Shown here piece by piece: positions 16,307 through 23,160 of a stretch of 23,647 bases of DNA. The DNA is taken from positions 1-23,647 of the forward strand of contig JAIBJH010000011.1 of the NCBI GenBank assembly GCA_020029455.1. Direction: 5' to 3'. The notes under the pieces were generated by a model. It searched no databases. It worked only from the letters and a program-made list of their open reading frames with translations, and was not told the DNA's origin. The DNA is from Hyphomicrobiales bacterium. Its GTDB lineage: Bacteria > Pseudomonadota > Alphaproteobacteria > Rhizobiales > Aestuariivirgaceae. The translations under genes and the position numbers were made by a program. The number at the start of each line of letters is the position of its first letter. Within the stretch, counting starts at the first letter, position 1.

Positions 16307-17491
16307 TCATGGTTGCGCCGCTTCCGAGATACGACCTCCATCAGTCAGGATGTCCGGCGGATGCAAGATGACTTTCTCGTCTGCGGCTATTCCCCCGGTA
16401 ATTTCAGCCACGTCATCATTCATCGCACCTACCGAAATGTTCCGCTCCGAGGCACGTCCCTTCTGCGCGACATAGACGGTCCAGTTGCTGCCCCTGCGTA
16501 CCAATGCGGCAATGGGAACCGCAAGCAATGGATGGCCTTCCCAGACCTTGATCCGGACGGTCACGCGGTAGCCATGACCCGGAAATGTCGTGTTGGGCAC
16601 TTCTTCAACAAAATCCAGAACCACTGGAACACGTTGCTCTTCTATTCCGAGCGCCGAAACCTTGGTGACTGCGGCCGGCTCGACTTTACGCACCCGTGCC
16701 TTGAGCGCCGGACCGCCCCAATCGACGATTGTTGCCGTCACTCCTGGCCTGATTTGCGCCACATCCTGCGAGAGCACGTCAGTCGTGATTTCGAGGTCGT
16801 TTGGATCACCCACGTCAACAAGCGGCGTGCCGGCGCTGACGACTTGCTCGCTTTCGGTTCGAACCTTGAGGATTGTTCCGCTGACGGGAGCCTTGATCTC
16901 CACGCAGCAATCATTCCCGCCAACAGGCTCCTGCCGCAGAACAGCCTCGGCACTTTGCATTTCGCCGTTCCGAACCATCAGCTGTGCCGCCATGCTTTTC
17001 ACATAGGCCTTGGCTTCTGCCAGATCGAGTCCTGCCTTTTCATAGGCGCGCTCGGAAATGCTGCCGCGATGAACGAGCTGCTGGGCTCGCTGAAACTCAC
17101 CCTGGGCAAATGCCGCTTTGGCCTCTGCTTGTTGCAGCTGTGCGCCAGCAAGGTCGACCGCTGCACGGGCTGCATCGCGATTGGCAATGGCGATCTCCCG
17201 GCTGCGGGCATCCAGCAATGTAGAGCGGGCGGGAACGATCCTGGCAACGATTGTGGAGCCCGTTGTGATCGCATCGCCCGCGTGTAAATTAATGCGCTGC
17301 ACCTGGCCGGCCACCGGGGCTGAAATGGTGAAAACTTCCCGTATCCTGCTTTGCCCTTCCGCCTCTACTGTAAGTGTAATGTCGCGCAGGCGAGCGACAT
17401 CGACTTGAACGCTAGTGGGCTTGGGCCACAGAGCCCAGGCCACTGCGGCAATTGCCGCGAGGATTATGGTGGCTATTGCAATGCGTTTCAT
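16307..17491 (-). CDS. HlyD/MacA-type periplasmic adaptor of an ABC exporter
   Basis: Membrane-fusion protein of 394 residues, anchored by one N-terminal membrane helix (about 4-22). The first lipoyl half lies around 52-75 (APVAGQVQRINLHAGDAI), a coiled-coil hairpin at about 95-185 is rich in Ala, Glu and Gln, and the second lipoyl half is at about 198-225 (IKAPVSGTILKV). Beta-barrel and membrane-proximal domains follow. A vicinal Cys195-Cys196 pair just before the second lipoyl half is unusual for a periplasmic protein. It starts 4 bp after the permease stop, so it belongs to the same tripartite exporter. No outer-membrane TolC partner gene is in the window. Substrate unknown. Confidence 0.88.
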   Translation of the reverse strand: MKRIAIATIILAAIAAVAWALWPKPTSVQVDVARLRDITLTVEAEGQSRIREVFTISAPVAGQVQRINLHAGDAITTGSTIVARIVPARSTLLDARSREIAIANRDAARAAVDLAGAQLQQAEAKAAFAQGEFQRAQQLVHRGSISERAYEKAGLDLAEAKAYVKSMAAQLMVRNGEMQSAEAVLRQEPVGGNDCCVEIKAPVSGTILKVRTESEQVVSAGTPLVDVGDPNDLEITTDVLSQDVAQIRPGVTATIVDWGGPALKARVRKVEPAAVTKVSALGIEEQRVPVVLDFVEEVPNTTFPGHGYRVTVRIKVWEGHPLLAVPIAALVRRGSNWTVYVAQKGRASERNISVGAMNDDVAEITGGIAADEKVILHPPDILTDGGRISEAAQP

Positions 17492-17495
17492 CTCG

Positions 17496-19859
17496 TCATT
17501 CCCTGGTCTTCAAAACTGCGATCATGTCGAGGCGATCAATACGCCGCCGCACGACAAGCGCTGAAACAGAAGCTGCGGCGAGCACCACAAGCGATGCATA
17601 GGCATAGACATCTTTGCCGATGACCAGGGGCACCCGGTAGAGTTCTGAAGCAAAGCCATGAACGACGAGCCAGCCGATGGCGTAGCCGATTGCCCAGCCA
17701 AGAGGCAGGGCCAACACGACCATCACGGCAAGTTCCATCACGAGAAGCGAGGATACCTCGGCGCGCGTAAACCCCAGAACGCGCAGGCTCGCCATTTCCC
17801 GCCCCTGTTCGGAAAGCGATATGCGGGCGCAATTGTACACAACGCCGAAAGCGATGATCGCCGCCAGCGAAATATAGACGGTGCTCATGATGGTGATGTT
17901 CTGGGCAGCCGTTTCCCGGAATCTCTTCACGGATCTTTTCTGGAGTACGATGAAACTTGCCAATGGTGTTTCCCTCAACGCCGCGAAAAGCGCGCTGGAT
18001 TTGTTTTCGTCGATCGCAACATTCACGCCTGAGATGGATGGGCCTTCGCCGAGAAGGTGGTTCAGCGAGGCAAGATCCATCATGGCGCCGAGGCCAAAAT
18101 ACCCGGTTGCAATACCGGTCACTGGAATGGTGAGCGTTTCTTGGGCACCCTCCATCAATTCCAGTTCAACACCATCACCAATCCGTGCGTGCAATATTCC
18201 GGCGAGTGTGTCCGAGATCACGAGTCCGCGGGGAGGCAGGACAAGGGGGCGTTCTTCCACATCAAGCGCGCGGGAAAGTTCCACATCCGAAGGCTTGCCA
18301 ACGATCGCGACCCGGCGCTCCCGTTGGCCGAGCCGCACCTTTGCCGCGACGGTCCTGAAGGGTTCGGCGCGCAGCACCCCTGGAAGGTGTCTGGCATCAT
18401 AGAGCGCGGAGATCGGTCGTCTTTCCGTGAAATGCAGCGAGGCATCCTGGCGCTCAGCCTTCTGGAACGAGACATCGATCATGTATTCGATCGCCCCGTG
18501 CGCCCAAAGCGAACCCACGAGAATGGCGACGGCAAGCGCCGTGCCCAGGATCCCGGAGGCCGTGCGCCAGGGCCAGTGAAACAGGTGCCTGCTGGTGATG
18601 ATGCTCGACGTGCGTATGAAGCGGTTGAAATTGATGCTTCCGTTGAAGAGCTTTTGATAGCGCGGGGGGGCAGGCGGCGACATGGCCACTGCGGGTGCAA
18701 GGCTGCTCGCTTGCACAACAGCGCGCAGGGCGCCAGCTATGGCAGCCATGAGCGTGACCCCCGCCGCGATGGCATATATGGACGGATCCCTGCTGAAAAC
18801 GAGAAATGGGAAGTTGAAGAACCTGGCATAGAGCTCGGCCATTCCACGGCCCAGCCATGCGCCCGCAACGAAGCCGATCAATATCCCGGCTAGCGCGATC
18901 AGCGTCACGAAGCCGATATAGTGCAGGGCAATCTCCCGCCGCCCGTATCCGATAGCCTTCAGCAAACCGATCTGCTCACGCTCAAGCGCGATGAGCCGGG
19001 TCAGCGTCATGTTGACAAGAAAAGCGGACACCAGAAGAAAGATCGGTGGCAGCACCCGGCTCATGGCGCGCAGCTGCATGAGTTCGGCATCGAGGAATGC
19101 ATGGGATATCTGGTCCTTCCGCCCGTAGCTGCCCGTTCCTCCATAGCGCTTGAGGCGCACGTCGATCGCATCCATGACCTTTTGCGGGTCGGCTCCGGCT
19201 TGCAGTTTCACCGCCAGGTTTGAAAATGCACCGTCCAGATCGAAACTGGCGGCAAGGGCTGCTTCCGGCATCCAGACAACGCCGAAATGTTTTGGGTCCG
19301 GCATCAGGTCGCCAGGCCCCAAAAGGTAGATGAACTCAGGAGAAAGTGCTGTTCCTGTTATCTTGATGTTGGTGCGGCGCCCGTTAAGCAAGACACTGAG
19401 CCAATCTCCCGCTGTCAGGAAATGAGCGGCGGCAAACTCGGCGCTCACGAGGGCCTGAAGATTGTGCCCGGCTTGAGGCCTGTTGCCGCTGCGCAGGTAG
19501 ACCTCGTTTAAGGTGGCATGCCCGGAAGCAGGCAATGACACCAGTTGCACGGCGGCCGGTTCCACCATGCCGGGCAAATCAACGAGAGCGATCTTGACGA
19601 TGCGTGGCGTCACCTCCGCTACGCCGTCCAAGGCTGCAATCTCGCGGACGACCTGCTTGGGCGCCCGTGTCACATCGGCAAAGAGGTCAGCGAAGCGGTT
19701 GGCTTCATAATAGGCGGCCCGTGTCGTCGACAGGGAATCATGCGCGCCGATGCCCAGGATCAGCGTGGCGGCCCCGGCAGCCATGACAAGCGCAATGGCC
19801 AGTGACTGGGCCCACATCCGCCTCAGGTCGCGCAGGAGTTTCCGGTTGAGCGCCCGCAT
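17496..19859 (-). CDS. FtsX/MacB-type ABC transporter permease with two FtsX domains
   Basis: Inner-membrane permease of 787 residues. One membrane helix near 17-37 is followed by a large periplasmic domain to about 265, a first FtsX domain with about three helices (about 268-395; VSAFLVNMTLTRLIALEREQ), another helix at about 438-458, a second periplasmic domain, and a second FtsX domain (about 650-780; ISLSEQGREMASLRVLGFTRAE). The duplicated layout means a single polypeptide could supply the whole membrane part, unlike MacB, which dimerises. It starts 2 bp after the ATPase stop and ends 4 bp before the HlyD-type gene. This class is linked with export of lipids, lipoproteins or peptides; the substrate here is unknown. 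Confidence 0.88.
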   Translation of the reverse strand: MRALNRKLLRDLRRMWAQSLAIALVMAAGAATLILGIGAHDSLSTTRAAYYEANRFADLFADVTRAPKQVVREIAALDGVAEVTPRIVKIALVDLPGMVEPAAVQLVSLPASGHATLNEVYLRSGNRPQAGHNLQALVSAEFAAAHFLTAGDWLSVLLNGRRTNIKITGTALSPEFIYLLGPGDLMPDPKHFGVVWMPEAALAASFDLDGAFSNLAVKLQAGADPQKVMDAIDVRLKRYGGTGSYGRKDQISHAFLDAELMQLRAMSRVLPPIFLLVSAFLVNMTLTRLIALEREQIGLLKAIGYGRREIALHYIGFVTLIALAGILIGFVAGAWLGRGMAELYARFFNFPFLVFSRDPSIYAIAAGVTLMAAIAGALRAVVQASSLAPAVAMSPPAPPRYQKLFNGSINFNRFIRTSSIITSRHLFHWPWRTASGILGTALAVAILVGSLWAHGAIEYMIDVSFQKAERQDASLHFTERRPISALYDARHLPGVLRAEPFRTVAAKVRLGQRERRVAIVGKPSDVELSRALDVEERPLVLPPRGLVISDTLAGILHARIGDGVELELMEGAQETLTIPVTGIATGYFGLGAMMDLASLNHLLGEGPSISGVNVAIDENKSSALFAALRETPLASFIVLQKRSVKRFRETAAQNITIMSTVYISLAAIIAFGVVYNCARISLSEQGREMASLRVLGFTRAEVSSLLVMELAVMVVLALPLGWAIGYAIGWLVVHGFASELYRVPLVIGKDVYAYASLVVLAAASVSALVVRRRIDRLDMIAVLKTRE

Positions 19860-19861
19860 GG

Positions 19862-20593
19862 CTACCAGCTGATGCTCGTCACGGGTTTGCGCTTTGCATT
19901 GCGCTGTTCCCTGACAATTCTGCCATTGCCGAAATGCACCACTCTGTCTGCAATGTCCTGGATGGCGGCGTTGTGCGTAATGACGAGCGTCGTTGCTCCG
20001 ATTTCTGCATTGACCTTCAGCAAGGCTTCAAGCACTTGCACGCCGGTCTTGCTGTCGAGCGCGCCGGTGGGCTCGTCGCAAAGAAGCACTTCCGGGCGCT
20101 TGGCAATAGCCCTGGCGATGGCAACACGCTGCTGTTCGCCGCCCGAAAGTTCCGCCGGGAAGTGGTCCATGCGTTCAGCAAGACCCACCAGCTCCAGCGC
20201 CTCGGCTGCCTTCATAGGGCTGCGCGCAATGTCCGTGACGAGCTGCACATTTTCAAGCGCGGTCAGGCTGGGCACGAGATTGTAGAACTGGAAAATGAAG
20301 CCCACATGTTCGCGCCGGTATTGGGTGAGGCCCGTTTCGCTCAGCTTGGTGATCTGGTGATCGAGAAACCACGCATCGCCCGATGTCGCGCTGTCGAGCC
20401 CGCCAATGATGTTGAGGAATGTGGACTTGCCGGAGCCCGATGGCCCCAGAATGACGACAAACTCACCCGCCGCGGCGCTGAAATCGACTTCGCGCAGGGC
20501 AAGGACTTCGATGGAGTTGCTGCGATAGGTCTTGGAAAGACCCTGCACATGAAAGACTTGGGTAGGCGGGGTAGCTTTGGGCAGGGGCTGCAT
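19862..20593 (-). CDS. LolD/MacB-type ABC exporter ATPase
   Basis: Cytoplasmic ATPase of 243 residues, first gene of the exporter operon. Motifs are complete: Walker A GPSGSGKS (50-57), Q-loop Gln102, signature LSGGEQ (149-154), Walker B LLCDE with Asp173/Glu174 and H-loop His207. The DEPTGALD sequence and the GEQQRVAIARA block are typical of LolD/MacB/FtsE relatives. I chose the ATG at 20593 because GAGGG lies 6 nt upstream; the frame is open to 20659, but that extension covers the promoter region and has no family resemblance. With the next two genes it would form an ATPase-permease-adaptor exporter. A FixK/FNR-like box lies 60-73 bp upstream of the start. Confidence 0.93.
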   Translation of the reverse strand: MQPLPKATPPTQVFHVQGLSKTYRSNSIEVLALREVDFSAAAGEFVVILGPSGSGKSTFLNIIGGLDSATSGDAWFLDHQITKLSETGLTQYRREHVGFIFQFYNLVPSLTALENVQLVTDIARSPMKAAEALELVGLAERMDHFPAELSGGEQQRVAIARAIAKRPEVLLCDEPTGALDSKTGVQVLEALLKVNAEIGATTLVITHNAAIQDIADRVVHFGNGRIVREQRNAKRKPVTSISW

Positions 20594-20599
20594 AAGGAT

Positions 20600-20604
20600 C
20601 CCTC
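20600..20604 (-). promoter_or_regulatory. Ribosome binding site that fixes the exporter ATPase start
   Basis: GAGGG on the minus strand, 6 nt before the ATG at 20593. It supports this start over the longer open frame that begins at 20659. Confidence 0.75.
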
Positions 20605-20624
20605 TTCGGTGTCGATTGCAGGTC

Positions 20625-20666
20625 CTTATGAGATTTCGCGCGAATTTTGGCTTTGACAAAGGTCAA
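20625..20666 (-). promoter_or_regulatory. FNR/FixK-type box and class II promoter of the exporter operon
   Basis: The 14-bp palindrome at 20653-20666 reads TTGACAAAGGTCAA, that is TTGAC-N4-GTCAA, fitting the TTGA-N6-TCAA core of FNR/FixK sites. Exactly 22 nt further on the minus strand comes CATAAG (20630-20625), 4 of 6 to a -10. This puts the box centre at -41.5 from a start near 20618, the class II activator position. No separate -35 is needed. The leader to the ATPase ATG would be 25 nt. The site is seen in the sequence; the regulator's identity is inferred. Confidence 0.6.
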
Positions 20667-20741
20667 GTGCATTTTGCTTGCAAGTTGAAGCGCTTCGCCG
20701 GTTCTGCTTAACACAAGAGATATGAATCGGGGTGGAAAGCA

Positions 20742-22226
20742 ATGACAGACAAGGCAATTTTTCTGGGCAAGAGCGAGAAGCGCGAAGAACTCTTCCTCGC
20801 CATGGCAAACCGCCATGGGCTGGTGACAGGTGCCACCGGCACCGGCAAGACCGTCTCCCTCCAGATCATGGCGGAAGGTTTCTGCGCCGCGGGCGTTCCG
20901 GTCTTTGCCGCCGACGTGAAGGGCGATCTTTCCGGCATCGCCATGAAAGGAGAGCCCAAGGACTTCCTTCTGGAGCGCGCCAAGAAGATCGGTTTTGACG
21001 ACTACGGCTTCGAAGAGACCCCCACCATCTTCTGGGATCTCTTCGGCGAGCAGGGCCACCCCATCCGCACCACCATCACGGAGATGGGCCCGCTCATGCT
21101 CTCTCGCCTCATGGGGCTGTCGGATGCGCAAGAAGGAGCGCTCAACATCGCCTTCAAGATCGCCGACGAAGAAGGCCTTGCACTCCTCGACCTCAAGGAC
21201 CTTCGCGCGCTGCTGAAAGACCTCGGCGACCGCGGCAAGGAGATAACAACAGAATATGGCAACATTAACGACCAGACCATCGGCGCCATCCAGCGCCGCC
21301 TCGTGGTGATTGACGAACAGGGCGGCGACAAGTTCTTCGGCGAGCCCGCCCTCGACATCAAGGACCTGATGCGCACCACGCGCGATGGCCGCGGCTACAT
21401 GAACGTGCTCGCCGCCGACAAGCTGATCAACAGCCCCATGCTCTATGCCACCTTCCTCTTGTGGCTGCTCTCGGAACTCTTCGAGGAACTCCCCGAAGTG
21501 GGCGATCCCGAAAAACCCAAGCTGGTGTTCTTCTTCGACGAGGCCCATCTGCTTTTTGCCGATGCGCCCCCCGGCCTCCTCCAAAAGATCGAGCAGACGG
21601 TGAAGCTCATCCGCTCCAAGGGCGTCGGCGTTTATTTCGTCACGCAGAACCCCCTCGATGTGCCGGAATCTGTGCTGGCGCAAATGGGCAACCGCGTGCA
21701 GCATGCGCTGCGCGCCTATACGCCGCGCGAACAGAAAGCGGTGGCAACCGCTGCTTCCACCTTCCGCCCCAACCCCAAATTCAAGACGGAAGCGGCCATC
21801 ACGGAACTGGGCAAGGGCGAGGCTCTGGTTTCGGTGCTCGATCCCAAGGGCGTTCCGACAATCGTTGAGCGCACGCTGATCCGCCCGCCGTCTTCACGGC
21901 TGGGGCCTATCACGCCGGACGAACGCACGAGTGTGTTAAAGAATTCACCCGTTTATGGTGAATATGACAAGGCTGAGGACCGGGAATCCGCTTACGAAAA
22001 ACTCCAGGAAAAGGCCGGAAAACGCGCCGAAGCCGCCGCCCAGGAACGTGAGGCAAAGGCCGAAACCAAGGCCGCGAAAGCCCAACCCCGCGAGCGCGAA
22101 ACGGCCACCGACCGCTTCGTTAAGAATGTTGCCAGTTCCGTGGGCCGCCAGCTTGGCACCTCTGTGGCGCGCTCCGTCGGCAATGCCCTTATTCGCGGCA
22201 TTTTGGGCGGTCTGGCGCGCCGGTAA
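20742..22226 (+). CDS. HerA-like ATPase of the DUF853/YjgR family
   Basis: A 494-residue P-loop ATPase of the HerA/FtsK superfamily branch known as DUF853 (E. coli YjgR). Walker A GATGTGKT is at 30-37, followed by the block AADVKGDLSGIA (57-68); Walker B is LVFFFDEAHLLF with Asp266/Glu267, and VYFVTQNPLDVPESVLAQMGNRVQHALRAYT-type sensor sequence follows. Residues about 405-455 are charged and Ala/Glu/Lys-rich, probably coiled coil, and the C-terminus is basic. Family proteins are annotated as helicase-like or DNA-translocating ATPases, but the cellular role is not established. The ATG has GGTGGAAAG just upstream. Divergent from the exporter; no nuclease partner (NurA, SIR2 or similar) lies beside it, so a defence role is not supported here. 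Confidence 0.9.
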   Translation: MTDKAIFLGKSEKREELFLAMANRHGLVTGATGTGKTVSLQIMAEGFCAAGVPVFAADVKGDLSGIAMKGEPKDFLLERAKKIGFDDYGFEETPTIFWDLFGEQGHPIRTTITEMGPLMLSRLMGLSDAQEGALNIAFKIADEEGLALLDLKDLRALLKDLGDRGKEITTEYGNINDQTIGAIQRRLVVIDEQGGDKFFGEPALDIKDLMRTTRDGRGYMNVLAADKLINSPMLYATFLLWLLSELFEELPEVGDPEKPKLVFFFDEAHLLFADAPPGLLQKIEQTVKLIRSKGVGVYFVTQNPLDVPESVLAQMGNRVQHALRAYTPREQKAVATAASTFRPNPKFKTEAAITELGKGEALVSVLDPKGVPTIVERTLIRPPSSRLGPITPDERTSVLKNSPVYGEYDKAEDRESAYEKLQEKAGKRAEAAAQEREAKAETKAAKAQPRERETATDRFVKNVASSVGRQLGTSVARSVGNALIRGILGGLARR

Positions 22227-22307
22227 CCAAACTCACACAAGTATGTTGAAGCGAATAGAGCAATTGGGCCTTTTCTGGCGTATAAGGGAGGAGCGAGGAG
22301 TATTGCC

Positions 22308-22946
22308 ATGATGCTCAGATCCGCAATCATAGCCGCCGCACTTGTCGCCGGCATCTCCGCAGCTCAGGCAGCTTCCGAAACGGCAATCTTTGCCGGCGGC
22401 TGCTTCTGGTGCGTGGAAAGCGACATGGACCATGTGAAGGGCGTAACCTCCACCACCTCCGGCTATGCCGGTGGCACCAAGGAAAGCCCCACCTACCGCA
22501 GCCACAAGGGCTATACCGAGGCGGTGAAGGTGGAATTCGATTCCGCTCTCATAAGCTATGCCGCGCTCACCGCCCATTTCCTGCGTACCATCGATGTGGT
22601 GGATGGCAAGGGGCAATTCTGTGACCGCGGCGATAGCTATATCCCCGCGCTGGTTCCGCTCAACGCCAAACAAAGGCGTGAAGCCGAGCAGGCGATTGCC
22701 GAAGCCGAAAAGGCGATTGGCCAAAAGCTGGCCGTGAAGGTGATCGACATACCGAGCTTCTATGACGCCGAGAGCTATCATCAGAATTACTATCTGGGCG
22801 AGGCCCGCGTGCTCTCGCGCTTCGGCTGGATCAAGCAGTCTGAGGCCTACAAATATTACCGCGAAGGCTGCGGCCGCGATGCACGCGTGCGTGCGCTTTG
22901 GGGGCCGAACGCCTATGCCTTCCCGGCGGGCGGCGGGCAGAGCTAG
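22308..22946 (+). CDS. msrA: Secreted peptide methionine-S-sulfoxide reductase MsrA, copy 1
   Basis: A 212-residue enzyme that reduces methionine-S-sulfoxide in oxidised proteins. The catalytic motif GCFWC lies at 31-35 (nucleophile Cys32); candidate resolving cysteines are Cys105 (GQFCDRG) and Cys188 (YREGCGRD). A signal peptide (MMLRSAIIAAALVAG, cleavage near AQAA) predicts a periplasmic location, so it would repair envelope proteins. The ATG at 22308 has GAGGAG 7 nt upstream. A second, closely similar copy follows 214 bp downstream on the same strand, and the upstream DNA of the two copies is also alike, which points to a tandem duplication. No msrB or MsrPQ gene is seen nearby. Confidence 0.95.
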   Translation: MMLRSAIIAAALVAGISAAQAASETAIFAGGCFWCVESDMDHVKGVTSTTSGYAGGTKESPTYRSHKGYTEAVKVEFDSALISYAALTAHFLRTIDVVDGKGQFCDRGDSYIPALVPLNAKQRREAEQAIAEAEKAIGQKLAVKVIDIPSFYDAESYHQNYYLGEARVLSRFGWIKQSEAYKYYREGCGRDARVRALWGPNAYAFPAGGGQS

Positions 22947-22963
22947 ACTCCTCCCTCATAAAC

Positions 22964-23063
22964 TCACCCCTCCCTTGAGGGAGGGGCGCAGGGGTGGGTG
23001 GAAGCAGCAAGCGAGATCGTCAGCCCCACCCCTTTAGTTCCCCTCCCCAAGGGGGAGGGGTGA
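22964..23063. repeat. 100-bp GC-rich palindromic element with 11-bp terminal inverted repeats
   Basis: The ends are TCACCCCTCCC (22964-22974) and its exact complement GGGAGGGGTGA (23053-23063). Inside are a perfect 8-bp hairpin (CCCCTCCC-TTGA-GGGAGGGG, 22967-22986), a perfect 9-bp hairpin (CCCCTCCCC-AAG-GGGGAGGGG, 23040-23060), and a GGGGTGGG (22991-22998) that pairs with CCCACCCC near 23025-23032. The nested layout could fold as a clover-like structure. It has the look of a dispersed REP- or MITE-like intergenic repeat; no second copy is in the window. The central part between the stems encodes nothing I can see. Confidence 0.7.
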
Positions 23064-23160
23064 ATCGCACAGCCTCACAGTCCGCCTCACAACACTGTGT
23101 TGAAGCGTGTAGAGCCTCGCGCGCCCCGCTGGCGTATGTAGGCCGCCGAGGAGTTTCGCC

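Noticed and set aside
16067..17287. Long plus-strand open frame (406 codons) opposite the HlyD-type and mutA genes
   Set aside because: It spans two real genes on the other strand, has no family motif, and its composition reflects the reverse of their codon bias.
20594..20659. In-frame upstream extension of the exporter ATPase by 22 codons
   Set aside because: It overlaps the FNR/FixK-type promoter and has no family resemblance; the ATG at 20593 has a good ribosome site.
20653..20681. TTGACA at 20653-20658 as a -35 for the HerA-like gene on the plus strand
   Set aside because: No -10-like hexamer lies 16-18 nt downstream; the sequence is better explained as half of the FNR/FixK-type palindrome acting on the minus strand.
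20463..21704. Long minus-strand open frame (413 codons) antisense to the HerA-like gene
   Set aside because: It is low-complexity (many Glu/His/Val), has no recognisable domain and lies opposite a clear P-loop ATPase with all its motifs; such mirror frames are common in GC-rich DNA.
22964..23063. CRISPR repeat or tRNA-like cloverleaf in the palindromic element
   Set aside because: There is no regular spacing of repeated units, and no T-loop or anticodon-arm consensus; the stems are nested GC runs typical of intergenic palindromic repeats.
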